A stretch of 64,000 nucleotides of DNA from Holacanthus passer (Eukaryota > Chordata > Actinopteri > Pomacanthidae), in contig JAFREQ010000011.1 in the NCBI GenBank assembly GCA_025331565.1, positions 15,148,001 through 15,212,000 of the forward strand, in the 5' to 3' direction. Numbering within the stretch: position 1 is the stretch's first letter; every line of letters begins with the position of its first letter. Under the pieces are notes generated by a model that saw only the letters and a program-made list of their open reading frames with translations, was not told the origin of the DNA and did not search any database. The translations under genes and the position numbers were made by a program. Shown here in pieces: positions 35,301 through 48,230 of the stretch.

Positions 35301-37954
35301 CCCATAGCAGCCCGGGCTGATGACACCAGGCAGAATGGATACATGCTGCTGATGCCAAATTGTGTCCCCGTCATCAGCTTGTCACACAATAACCTGGAAG
35401 CTGTTAGACAGGTTGAAGTTTTTCCACTCTTTGCTCGTCCAGGCTTTGGTGATGTGCCCTTTGTAGCACTGTCTTCTTGGTAGTTAACAGGAGTGGAATC
35501 CACCGTAGTCATCTGTCACTGAAGCCCACCCTCCTCAGTGTTTGACGAGATGCATCTGCTGAAATAGCTTTTGCATATCACTGTTCTACTTAGCTTATTG
35601 CTTGCATGATAATGAATTGCTTTTAGCTTGAATACATTTTGGTATTCTCTTACTTAACATCAACAACCCATTTTCTCTGTAAGCATCCACTGTGTGGTCA
35701 TTTTGTTGAGGATTATATTAGATATATTGTTGTGGAAAAAAGCAGTGTTGTTGTGTGTCTCACATATGTGGGCTGAATTAGTCAATATTGTTAGACCTGT
35801 GGAAGCAACTTAGCAGGAGGCAAAAGGAGTTTTTCACTGAGATCTATGTTGTGGAGACACTGTAAGGCCAGATGTTGTTCAGATGGTCTCTGTCTTGTTA
35901 GTTGTCTTGTCATTTTTCTCTGTAATTTGAAATGTAACACTGTTATACAGCACATTTAAAACTTCAAACAACATCTTTAGTTTAACACTTGCAATTTAGT
36001 CCTGTCATTATCTACACAGATGTAACTGGGTTCACCAACTCAAAGTTTCCTACCCTGCACTCTTAAGTGTTTTAAAAATGCATTAGAACCATTAGACCAT
36101 CAGAATTGTTTTTAGACATTCGAGTGCAGCTGAATTTGAACTATTATGCATATGAATAAATGATTAAAGTATAAGAATGTGTTGCACAAACAAACAGGCT
36201 TTTGTTCCATTTATCACACTTATTTATTAACAGTTGTCTGATTGAACAATGCTATTTGTATAATTAGTAATAATATGTGCCTTGTATAATGATGCAGCCA
36301 CAAAATCTGCATTTATACTCTGCATTTAATCAACGTGCAAGAAGTACAACAGTAGATCATACTTGATTTTCTAGATCACAAGCAAGTCCTCACAAATACT
36401 ACAATAAGTTTGAATATTTGCTGAAGAGGATGCCTTTTGAGAGTAAAATGGTACACAAGAGGTAGATTAGTCAGTAAATAAAAAGTGACGTGTAGAGCTA
36501 TTGTGATATGTACAGGGAAGGGCTACTTATAACAGACTGAGAGACAGATGGACCACACTGCAGGAGGCAGAGAGACATAAACAGAGACAGATATTGACAT
36601 GAGACAGCACTTCTCTCCCTTGTCGACACTTTCAAGATTATTTTTAAATGGAAAGAAATAAAGATTTGGGAGGAATCAGGTCTGATGAGGTCGTTGCCTG
36701 TGAATGCATTTAGTCCTTGTCTTGAGCTTCAGCCACGAGCCTTATTCTCAGCCAATATACATCTATCAAACAACAACAAAGCCATGTCTGCAAACTGCTT
36801 ATCTAGTCTGTTCAACAGCCCAAAGGTAAGAGAAGAAAAGAGAAGAAACTGGAACCAGCAACAGTCTGGGATTTACTTAAAGAGTCACTTCAACAATTAA
36901 CTGACTCAGTTCATTTCCTGGTGATTCACTTTATTGATTATGAACACACTTCATATCCCTGAGAAGATACAACATTAATAGAATAGTAACAATTGACCCC
37001 AGGCAAATGCACACATTGAATGTTGCAGCATTGCTGCGAGCAGTTTTTCATCTCCTCACAGTCCTACACGTTACCTGCTGTTAGCCTCATGGTTTACCAA
37101 GGTTAATGTAACAATACAGATGGCACGTTGATTCACCTTAACACCTGGACACATTGCACAGACACACAGGATCAAAACAAGTGCTGTTACCTTTAATACA
37201 CATATAAGCCCCCTCTTCTTGCGGCATAGCTGCTGTTGCCTCAGGGACACAGGAATCAGTTGGTAAACAAACACTTGAACTTCCACGATGATTGTCTGTG
37301 ACACAAACTATGGGCAGGCCAACAGCAGATACGTGGACATGAATAAACAGCGTGACGTGAACCCTGCATGCCTCAGGAAACCTGCCACTGTTCTCATGCT
37401 CAACCATGCAGGCACTATGGGTTTATGTTGGTAGTCTGACGTAATGTTGAGTATGTGCTTTTGTTTGTGCAGAAAAAGAAAAGGGGAGATGGACTCTTGT
37501 TGTCAATCTTCTTCTGTCTTCCATAGAAATTCAAATAGCTGCTATGTTAAAGCATGCTTAGATGAATCCATATACTACCATACAGTCATTGTGTGGGCAC
37601 TTGCATATAGCCATTAAGTTTGTCCTACTTTCGACAGAAGGCTGGGTGTGTTTTATATGCTTGCTGCACTGCATCTCCCGTGTTGGTACTCAGATTCTGT
37701 TTGAAGGCAATTCTCTACTTCCCTAACAGAAAGAAAAACAAGCCCGAAACAAGCTGTTTGATTTGCAGGAGTTTTGTGTTTACCATAGGCCTATTGAGTC
37801 ATACTACATGTAGAGTAACTTTATTAAGTAATTAGTTGCAGTGCCCTCTGGAGTACAAATACTAGAGTCACAAAGATGAGTGAATGATGTTTCCACTCTC
37901 GATCTACTATAAGGAGCAGTGCTTTGTTATAAAAGAGCAGCTGCCTAAGTGTCC

Positions 37955-37984
37955 TGAGGTGGTGTGTGTGTGTGTTTGTGTGTG
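37955..37984. repeat. (GT)n microsatellite
   Basis: A GT tract interrupted once by TTT. It lies in kcnab2 intron 1. Confidence 0.8.
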
Positions 37985-40540
37985 GAAAGTGACCCTGCCA
38001 AGTCATCCGTGAGTGAGTCAGATCTGCACACATGTATGTGATCAGAAGGATGGAAGCCTGTACACTTAATGCTTACATACAGGAGGATTTTTTTTAAATC
38101 TGTAGACTGCATCTGATCCTGGGGTTACAATGACGGCTAAAGGAGGACATAACGCTGCAGACCGTTACCGTCTCACAGCTGATAACCACAGCAAAGGCCG
38201 CAGCCTCCCTCAGCTGGCATTTAAAGCCCGTGTGAATCACACATACTATGTCAGACAGGCAGATTGTCTGTGCTCCACAAATCTTCAGTGTTTTACTGCC
38301 TTTTCAGTGGCACAGTATGGAGCCCAGCTGGACTTGAATAGTCTTAATTGTCTGAGTCTGCCAACAGTTTTTGCATGTGTCTTTGTTGACATCATTCTGT
38401 TGTTTACTTTTTAAAATCTATTCTTTTTGCCATCAGGGATGTGCCAAACACTAATCCTTTAATATTAAGTATCTTCTGATACAGGGGCTGTGATGGTATG
38501 GATTTTATTTTGTCTTTCTATGGTAATTATATCTTTTGTGGATTTTGTGTTACCACAGGATCTGGATAGAATGGATAACATTTACTGTTAGTCAATATGT
38601 TGTTATCCAATTATTTCATTTTAAAATGATCTATAGGCTTCCAGCATGAACAAATGCTGAATCTCAAATGTGGTTTTCCACATACTGCAGCACTTTTGTG
38701 TTGTTCACCTGCAAAACATTGCTAAAATAGGCACAAAGCTATATATTGACCCAAAGCAGCTGTGCTGATGTTGCTTGATAATGTACACTGTCACATCATA
38801 TTAATTCTAACTGCTAGCTTCTGTTTATTTATTTTGGGACGTGTTTATGTGGTGCAATTGGGTGTTTTTTTTACAGCTGGCATACCTGATCCAAACAAAT
38901 AAAGGAAAAGGAAATGAATCAGGCTTAATGTAGCCAATACAGATCCTGGATTGGCCCTGCTCCTGATCTCGCAGGTTGGATCAGGACACCTCCATTTGGT
39001 ATTCTTCAGATGTTGGATTCATTATTAATAGTTTAACTAGTCTATGCATAACCCTAGAGACATGCATATGATTTGCTCGTACAATGATGGGACATGCTTT
39101 GACAGTTGATGCATAAAAGACATAAATCCAAGACAAAAGTGTACTTTGGTCATGTGGTGTAATCCGTTGATCTGTGGTTAAAAAATTTAGTGTCATTTAA
39201 AAGCAGTCGCCTCCATTGAAACTGTAGGCTGTGAGTTTTCAGTGGTGTAACTGGGCCATTTTCAGTGGCGTAACTGGGGAAGTGGGCATGCTTGTCATCA
39301 GAAATAGATCATAAGATTGTGATGTTTATTGCAACATCTGCTGCCTTCCCTTTGACACACAGCTCCGCTCGCTCACTGGAGCAGCTCCAGTCTCTCTTTG
39401 CCCGTCTGTGCCACAGTAGCCTTCAGTGTTGATAGGCTATTACTTGCGACATGTAACCAATCAAATGTTGTGGGTGGGAAATTGAGCAAGACTACGGTCA
39501 TCTGTCAATCACCTGTGTATTCCTGCACTGACCATTTGCACTGTGTTGATCTCTGTCCATAGACCTACTTACTGTATGCACATACAGAACAAATACATTC
39601 ATTTAATAAACAAAATTATCAAAAAAATGTTGCAGCAAAATCACAATTCTTCTGTTTATGTGTCTTTTTATTTCACGCTTGCAAAATGAATTGAACTGAC
39701 TACAGAGTGGTGACTACAGACAGAGAAAGGCGGCTGCATCAGAGCAAAAGTAGATCATTTTGATCTGAAAAATCACTCAAAACTGTGATATGATCTTAAC
39801 CATTACTCCCAATATTAACAATAACAATAAAATCAATACACACAAAACTGTACTTGTTGTTATGAATGTGCATGCAATTCGTCACATGTACAGTATGTTC
39901 TCTATGTGAATGAGTGTAATGGTCATCCTTGTCAACATTACCACATTGAGTGGGCAAAGTAGCATGGACTGTGTGAGAGGACTGTGGGTGAGTGGGTGGT
40001 TATACTGTAGCTGTAATTTGTCAGTTTGTCACAAAGCCTCAGTTTAATACTTTGATACACTGACAGCCTATGTAGGGGACGCTGTAGTACAGTGGACACA
40101 AGAAGTTATGGATTTTTGGAGGAGGATCACATTTTCTCAGGTGGGAGCTGTGATGTGATATTTTTTTCTTTTCCTGTTTTCACACGTTCATCCAACACAA
40201 ACACTGTAAAAGCCAAAAAACCTCAAACCTCAGACTGCTAACATTCGGGACTCTACCAAGTCTACAATGTTAGCCCAGCCTCGGGTTGCCAAAGCACAGC
40301 CGGCAAACACCTCATCCTTAACGGTACTAAATATATGACGTTTTCCCCGATACTTGTCTCTGGGCATAAAAACTTTTCAGCAGGAAATTCTGTTTTACAT
40401 AGTTTCATTGACAGGAGTGCTTGTAATTTTATGTTAAATATACAGCAAACTCGTGAAAACATTTAGTGACCCTCATATTGTCATATAATTATCTGAATGT
40501 GTAATGTATTGTGTTGCTTTAAAAATGTATTTTTTATTTT

Positions 40541-40657
40541 TTGCCTTTATTAGATAACATACAGTAGAGAGAGACAGAAAGTGAGGGTACAGAGAGGGGG
40601 GATGTTGTGATCGCATAGTCGGTGTCTTAACCCCCACACTAGGACCCCACCCAGCTG
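40541..40657. repeat. degraded SINE-like dispersed repeat
   Basis: The order TTGCCTTTATTAGATA, CAGTAGAGAGAGACAGAAAG, AGAGAGGGGGGATG, and then GTCGGTGTCTTAACCCCC and CACTAGGACCCCACCCAGC reproduces a repeat found throughout teleost introns. The segment that usually carries a tRNA B-box-like word is missing or mutated. Confidence 0.55.
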
Positions 40658-41840
40658 CTTTTGAATACAAAGATGATGTCAGTGCTCCGTGCTTGAAGGT
40701 GCTGAACAGAAGCTAGCCTGTTTTACAGTTAAGATGGGAGTGCTTTAGTTCCTGTGCAATGCTCAACCATAGCAGGTGTGAAAGCACATTTGCAGCAGTT
40801 TGATCAGTAAAACTAAGTGCAAGATAATATCGCGGAAATATCACCTTCTTCTTATGCTTTCTCAGTTCCTCATTGACCTTGCAGTGGTGACAGTGACACA
40901 CAGAGGAATAGGAAAAACATGTCTTGTTCCAGTAAAGTGGCAGGAGGATGCTGCACTGAGACCATCCCATTAATTTGAGGTCACAGGGTTCATCTTTGCC
41001 ACAGCAGTGTGTCCTGTCGGCGTTTTCTCCTGCAACACAAACACAGAACCCCTGTTTATGAAATCATTCATTGAAGTCACTTCTGGTAACATTAAAGTGT
41101 TTTAAAAAAAAAATATGCAGACAGCATCTTCTCTGCCTGTTTTTGTGATGAAATAGCTTCATGTCTCAACACAGAAACACTGAAACGAGTGCAGAAAGAA
41201 GCTTCTTTAATATTTTATGTCCGTAGTGGCCTAACATACTGTTAATGGCAAAACTCGGCAAGCTAAGCTTTCTTTTAGCAATCTATTATTAGTGCTTCTA
41301 GTCATAGGGTTCTATTTTATAAAACATAGACATTGTAGATTTGCATTAGTTTGAGTTTTGTGGAATGTGATACAAAATACTGTACTTCTGTATGATCCAC
41401 AATGATTACTTCAAAACAATAAGAGTTGTTTTTATGATCAAGTGTTTAGTATTCGTGTACCTTATTTTGAAGGAAGGAAGGAAGCCTTGTCAGATGTAAG
41501 GGTGCTTGTCACCAGTCAAGTGTCGAGGATTACAACAGGATATAAGAGGAGAGAAGTGGAGGTCTGAGATGGAGAGAGATCACAGTGGGAGGAGTGATGC
41601 ATAGCACTGCTGTTTTGCAGCACAAGGCCTCCCTGGACCAGCCTGCTCTCTGGTGCCTACTCAGCTTTTTCCCTGCAATGTCTACTCAACTGCAGTTTTC
41701 TTTTCTACACTCCTCCTCCTCCTTTTCCCATTCCTTGTTTTCAGGCAATGTTTCTTTTTTTTTTTTTTTTTACTTTTCTCTCCAGGTCCTCAGAAAGTGT
41801 GTGTTGTTAGCTGCTCGCCTCGGGCCGCTTCTCCAGACTG

Positions 41841-42123
41841 TTCTCATTCTCAGGTTGTGAAATACTGAAGTTTTTTCATGTCCCTTGGTGTCTCATACAG
41901 AAGCTCAAAGGTACCTTGTGAATCTGTATGAGACACAGTGGGCTTTCAATAATATAATAACCCGAACCAAGACCTTTTCCTAAACCTAACCAAGCAGTTT
42001 TGGCACCTAAAGTGCATAGATTAACTGTGCGTTAGAAAGGTGTCTCATACAGATGCTAAACAGTAACTTGTGTATGTGTTGTGTATTAGATGTGGAGGGT
42101 ATTTCACGACCTGGGAATGAGAA
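41841..42123. mobile_element. palindromic MITE-like element with nested inverted repeats
   Basis: The 25 bases at 41841-41865 recur inverted at 42099-42123 with 23 matches (core TTCTCATTC..AGGT.GTGAAATAC). Inside, GGTGTCTCATACAG appears at 41887-41900 and 42039-42052 and inverted at 41924-41936, next to a CCTAAACCTAACCAAG segment. About 283 bp, non-coding. The symmetry indicates a foldback or miniature inverted-repeat transposon. Confidence 0.7.
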
Positions 42124-45100
42124 GGAGTTGGCTTCTCCTGGAGCCTCTCAGTGTGCTCAAAGAGCCGCCAGCCACTTACTGCAATTGCACCATATTTCAT
42201 TAGGAACTCTGGACCATACTCTTTATGTTTTCCTCGTCTGTTAGAAACAGCATCCATCAGAGTGGCACCGTAGCACCCTGAGGGGGAACGCTGAATCCTG
42301 TCTGGCTGGAAAATACAATACCAGAGGTATCAAGGGCTTGTATACGTGAAGACATTTGGGAGATGCATAAAAAAACCTTGTGAATTATTGAATCATCTAT
42401 TTAAATGCTCAGTGTAATTGTTTGAATAGAAAACCAGCACTAGAAGCTGAGTATTGAATGACTTTGCTGCAGTGGCTCCCTGCCATCTGCACAGACGCCA
42501 GAGAATCCTTTGCTGACTACCTATAAGCTAAATCCAGCAGATAACTTAAACACCACCACTGGCTATAGTGCCTGTGTTTATGGTTATTGTTGCATCAGCC
42601 CAGTAACCTCCCTGACAAACACTCTTTTTCAGAGGGGATTTAGGCCAACTCTTCTTTCTGGTTTTGTGTTCGAGTGAGGGCTGTACCAAATTGCCACAGG
42701 TTTTTTTTTTTAGGCTGGTTTCCGGTCTGTAGCCACTACAGGCATAGCAGAACATTTAAACCTCTGCACTGTGTGGACAAACCTGATGCAGTATTTAGTA
42801 GAAATGTTATCGATTCGCTACAGCAGCAAAAAGTGAGGTCATTGGGCTTGTTGTTGAGTATCTGGTGTGCACAGGAAGACTGTAATTGGCTGTTCATGCA
42901 GACATATTGCATGAAGTTACTGTATGAGTATGTGCAGAATTAAACTACTGGTATTAATGTAGTTTAACTGATCTGCTGCTGTCCTGTTCATCCTCTTTAA
43001 TGACTGTCTGGCTTCAGATGTATTGATTAGAGCCCGACTGATACTGGAGTTTTGGGGCAACATTAGGGAGTAAATGAACTCCGATATTGATATATTGGCT
43101 GATATGCTTTCTATATGAAGGGTTCATAAGCAAAACCAGATATCTACATCTTGATCTCTTAAATCATGTTATTTATTGTGCACTCAAGGGAATTTAAATC
43201 AAACTGGTTATATTTTTTATTCTGGCTTATAATTTTAAGTGGGTGTTTCTTGACCCCAGCTGTATTTTGCCCCTGTGTGTTTGAGCATTTGTCCCTTGTA
43301 TTGAATGACATTGAGGGGTTGACATTGCTGAGAGCTGCTTCTTGTAGTTACAGCATGCTTTGCTGGATAAACCGTGATGACACCGATTATAAATCACCCC
43401 AAACATGTTTTTCTGCAATGTCATCTGTAAAAAAAAAAAAATGCATGTTTGACAATACAGACCACGATACCGATACATCCTGTGATAGGCCAATATTGAT
43501 CAATAAAATCGTCCGTATTGATCACCTTAGCCACTCTGTGTCCCTCTGCCCAGCTATCAACTTAATGCTTTCTGCTCACCTGCACACGACTTAATATCAA
43601 AGTTCTCTGTACAGCCTGCTCATGCCCATTCATGTGCAGTGATGTGAATAGTTCTGATATGTTCTACTTCTTAAAAAAAAGCTATGTGTAGTGAAAGGAT
43701 ATTCTGAACCTAATGGAATCTGGATTGTAAAGCATAGATAAAGCAGCATGTGTACTGGAAGAATTTGGTAGGCTCGAAAAAAAAAAAAAAAGTGAGATGT
43801 ATTACTCATCTTACATTTTCTGAATGGCTGCTCACAGTTATGATTTTAACAGGCATGAAAACCTCCCAGAACAGCAAGGTCACACATTTCATTTGAGCAC
43901 GCTGGCTTTAGAGTGTGTGTGGGGAGTGGTCTGAAAGCACTACCTATCTGGGTTAATAGGTTTGAACACGTGGTAAAAAAGGTCAGTCTAACACCATGAT
44001 CCAACCTAAAGCTCCTCAGTCTTTGTCCGCTCTCTGTGGACACTTTCAGTTCAAAGACCATGTGCCAAGTGCAGGGGTGTGAAGCCAGCAGCAGACGGAA
44101 ACACTTTCCAAAATCACACTTGTCTCTCCAGCCCTAATTTTCATTGTCTTGCCTTTGGTGTGCAGAGGGAAAGCGGGGATGGACGGGGAACAAGAGAAAG
44201 ATGGTTTCATATTTCTACTGCAGTGTGCTGCTCTGTGCTCCTGCTTCACTGCAGCATGTTCTCTCCCTGCAGTGCTTGTAAAGGCTTCATTTCAGCTTCA
44301 CAGGCCCAAGTTAGCTGCACAGTCCCTCGCCGGCTCGCTTGCGATATTCTGCTCTTTCTTTTCAAATTTCCAGATGGTCCGTAAACCTGACTGGTGTTTG
44401 TAATGGATAGTGTTTTTGTAGGAGCTTGTGCAGCACCATGTTTTAATGTTAGCGACTCACCATAAGTCAGCACAACAGCATGAAGGAAAATGTTGAGCAA
44501 GGACATACAGGGTGCTGATTCATCTTCATGCTGTCATTGATACTGGCACCCTGGGACCATATATCTCATGCTGTATATAACCAGGTAGTAGGAGATATGT
44601 ACTGGACTTCATGGGGTGGCGTCATTGCTTGTTTTTGCACAAAGGCTATGATCAATGCAAAAGGGCTTGATCATGTTTTCGCCTTATTTCTTGAAGTAGG
44701 TTTGGAATTTTTTGACAGTTTGAAAATCTGCGAAACAGGATCAAAATTGGCAAATATAACAAAAAGTTTCAAAATGTTTCCCAAAAATATACCGAAAATC
44801 AAAACATCATGACCCTTATAGAATGCAAATACATTGACTGGCTGTTACTGGAAATAAAAAAATGTGGACTGCAAATAGTATCAAAAATGGGGTTTGATAT
44901 AAAAACAGTCTTATGGATCATTACTTCAGTGTACAATGCCCTACATTAGACCTTTGTAGCTGAACTTTAATCTATATAGACCAAGTCACAGCAGCTGATG
45001 ATGGACATGGCTTAAAGTTTGACCATAATATGTGGTAAACCTCTGCGTGTAAAACGGCTACAGCTGTCCTAGAATTTAATGATTCCTGACAGCAGAGCTC

Positions 45101-48000
45101 TCAGTTGCGCTTTTAACTTCTTTTAACTGAGGGGGGAGGAGGATTTGTATCAGAAGTTTGCTGTATAAATAGGCTATTTATGCAAATTGCTGTTAGCTTT
45201 TTTCTCTCTGTTGGCAGCCAGTGACCTGCGCTGTTTCTGTAATCAAGGGCCCTCCACAGCTTAGCAGAGAGAGGCCATTTATAAAACCTCAAACAGTGCG
45301 ATGATGAGAGTAAAGATGATGCCCTGTCACGGATTGATATCTTAACATGGTTTTGACTTTGATCCTTTTGATGAATGTCACCACAGAAGGAGAAGAGGAG
45401 ATTCCGTCTGAATCCTCTTTGTTGCCTGATGGAGAACGAGGTTAGGTTAGCTTCTCTCTCTCGCTCTCTGCCTGACTGAACTCCCATGTAGGATATCCCC
45501 GGCAGTTCTCGTCTGTTAGCCTGTCTCCCTCTTCCGCAGCCATCTGCTCGGGTCCGTGTGTGTTTTCCGCAGCTGCCAACATACTACACAACACCGTGCA
45601 GCGCTTTCCAGGCCAGCACTGCCTGCCTGCTTGCCTTGCTCACGTAAGCCCTGTCTCAAGAGGGAATTCACTCAGGCTGGGTGTAGGTGGATTTAACGGG
45701 AAGCATGAAGAGCAGCCTTTTGTGACTCAGTTTTGCATTTTGTTTGGAAGAGACTGAGGTGTATGACACAAGCTTAACAGAGACTATGGAGATGCATGTA
45801 TTTCATGATTTCAGCTCGTCTGATACGACATGGCAACGTCTCCCCGTTTCATCCAATCTTTCTTCTTTGACCACCACCTCTATCCTGCACCTAATAAGTC
45901 CTTAGTTTATATTGTAGCCTGAGTAAATTTTTGTATCCATATTTTATTAATATTTGACAGTTCCATAAAATAATCATATGAAGGTTCTCTTCAATTAATT
46001 TAGTATGACTAAGATCTGCGCTGAACAGTATATAATGTTATTCCCAATTTTATTGTGATAATCTATTAAGAACTGCCGTGAATCAACACAAGGTGTCAGT
46101 TAATTGTCAGAAATCTTATGTAATGATTTTGGAACATATTTTTGTAATATTAAATGGTAACCAATGAAAATGTAATTCATACTGAAGTACTATATTGTTG
46201 GTTTCCCTGAAAGCCCATGAGTCACGCTCTAGTCTATTTCATGTATCAGAAAAGTAAAAAAAAGAAGCTTAACAAAACCAGGCAGTATCTTCTCTTGAGC
46301 ACATAAATGTTTGTAATGTAATTGTTTGTAATAAAGTGCCAGTCAGTTACTTTTGCAGAGATGAACCTGTGTTTTAAGTGCAGAAGTGTAATAAATTAGT
46401 TCACGGAAACAGCTCTTCTGATGATGATGATGATGATGTAATGAAAATAATTCTGATTCAAATTTTGCCGTATACCTGCAGCCCTATACATTATCTTTGT
46501 AGTAATGTGAAATATGACCATGTGCATCACTGGTAGAAATTAAGGGACAAAGTGCAGATATTATGTTTCTAATAAAATATAAAGGAGGAAGTCCATTTTG
46601 AAGGCTCATCAGATGCCTGGGCACTGGGTGATTCCTCTACACCTGACAAATTAAATTTGGACTCAAAATGCTGAACTTTTGTTAATGTAATTAAGTGTTG
46701 TGACTCCTTTTGGAAGATCGAATACTTCTGAACAACAAGCCTAGTGATACTTTTCAGTGTTGTGTGTATATAATAGTGTCTCTGCCTTAGACACAAGTGA
46801 ATAAAAAAGGAAAACAATCGTGGCTGTGACAAACATTTTAGAGTTTTTAAATCCAGATCAGAGTGGTTACTGGCTGGTTTTACTCCAATATCAACTCCTT
46901 TCTCTCTACACTTTTCTTTGTGCTTCATGTCTCTCTCTGTCTGCAGTTTATCTGCAAAGTGCACCTTGGACCATTAGTGCAGTAAATCTGAGCCCTCTAA
47001 CTTGAGCCAGGATGAGTCTGTAGTGTACCGCATTGCTGCAGTCAGCAGCAGCATCCTCTCAAACTGCAGCTCACTACAGGCATCTCTGTGAGACTGGTGC
47101 ATTGCTCTACAATGTGCTACAGACAATGAAGTGAGCAGGTGTAAACACAAAATGTTCCATCCAGTATCTAAATGGGTTAAAGCAGCTGATAACCTTCCAC
47201 ATTAAACTGCAGAGAGGGCAAAGGTGGGCACTAGAGCCTAGAGGGCCCCATGTGGTTGTTTTCCTAATATCTGCAACCATGCACTAACTGGACAGGTCAG
47301 GTTCCACTTCAGTGTTCACTTCAACATCCCTTCACTGTAGTATTATGGTTTGTGATGTGATTTGGCCGGTAAAATTGTGTTAAAATGAGTTAAATTCTCG
47401 GTGGAGTTGTTCACCTGATATGATGTAGTTGATAGTTTGGGCCAAGCTTCTGGCTGCACGTAACTGTAGTTGAACTCTTGATGACAAATTTGGGAAATCA
47501 CGATTACATGGAAATTCTGCACACAGTGATGAAACAGATTCCTGTTACTCCGTCCCTTTCTGCAAAGTTTGCGGAAAGTGATTTGATGTTGAATGTTGTA
47601 TTTTATGTATCAGCTACTTCCTAAAAAGTATAGTCGCTCTTCTTTTGGGACTTACTCATCTTTATCTTGAACATGTGCTTGCTCACATGTGCTAGTTCTG
47701 GAAATCAGTGTGCAAACAGATGCAGCAAGACGCATCAAAAGGTTGCAATGGTATACTGGTTTCACGAAAAATGAAAATTGAACATTGATTGAAATCGACC
47801 AACATGTACATTTGCTTATCTATAGTATTTTATTCTACCATATTAGTGTCATTAAAATACAGAACAGAATATTTTGTGAAATGATAATAAAGCCTAAACC
47901 CTACAAAGGACAAAACTTCTTTTCTAGCATTTTACTGTCCTTGCTGCAAGCATCACAGTTTCATGATAATTTCATTACTCTATCGACTCTATTGCCTAGA
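42124..48000 (+). other. kcnab2 intron 1, fifth part
   Basis: Intronic. Dispersed-repeat words of the AGAGCCCGACTGATACTGG type occur at 43029-43110 and GATACCGATAC at 43465-43480. Poly-A runs lie near 43429-43441 and 43779-43793. A (GAT)n lies at 46419-46438. A GC-richer patch at 45480-45660 contains a possible UTR exon, treated among the findings. No coding exon was recognised. Confidence 0.4.
46419..46438. repeat. (GAT)n microsatellite
   Basis: A perfect trinucleotide tract of about six to seven units. Confidence 0.9.
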
Positions 48001-48004
48001 GCTG

Positions 48005-48230
48005 GTTGAATAAAGCAAAATTTAAAAATTGTAGTGATACTGACTCGATTAATGATTTGTTCTATAAAATATCATAAAATAGTGTAAAATATCCATCACA
48101 TTTACCATCACAAGTTGAAGGTGATTCATATACATTTATACTGGTTGTTGTCAAACCAACAATCCAAAACCAAAAGATATTCAGTTTATAACCACAGGAG
48201 ATAGAGAAAAACAGCAAATCCTCTCAATGG
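48005..48230 (+). mobile_element. MITE-like repeat, family A copy 2 (partial)
   Basis: Shares ordered landmarks with the copies at 30385 and 52334: CTCGATTAATGATT, AAAATATCCATCAC, CCAACAATCCAAAACC, AAAGATATTCAGTTTA and CAGCAAATCCTC. Both terminal inverted repeats are missing, so it is truncated. Confidence 0.6.

Larger units (their letters stand above)
32302..41840 (+). other. kcnab2 intron 1, fourth part
   Basis: No exon is recognisable over about 9.5 kb. Local items are a start-like GTAGGGCTGGGTGATCA repeat word at about 34005, a (GT)n at about 37960-37983, a 20-bp tandem duplication at 39236-39278, a SINE-like fragment at 40541-40657 and (GGAA)n near 41470-41484. The remaining DNA is AT-rich with nothing identified. 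Confidence 0.4.

Noticed and set aside
35277..35512. Overlapping 68-aa and 74-aa frames on the two strands
   Set aside because: No family resemblance or splice boundaries. Frames of this size occur by chance in this much DNA.
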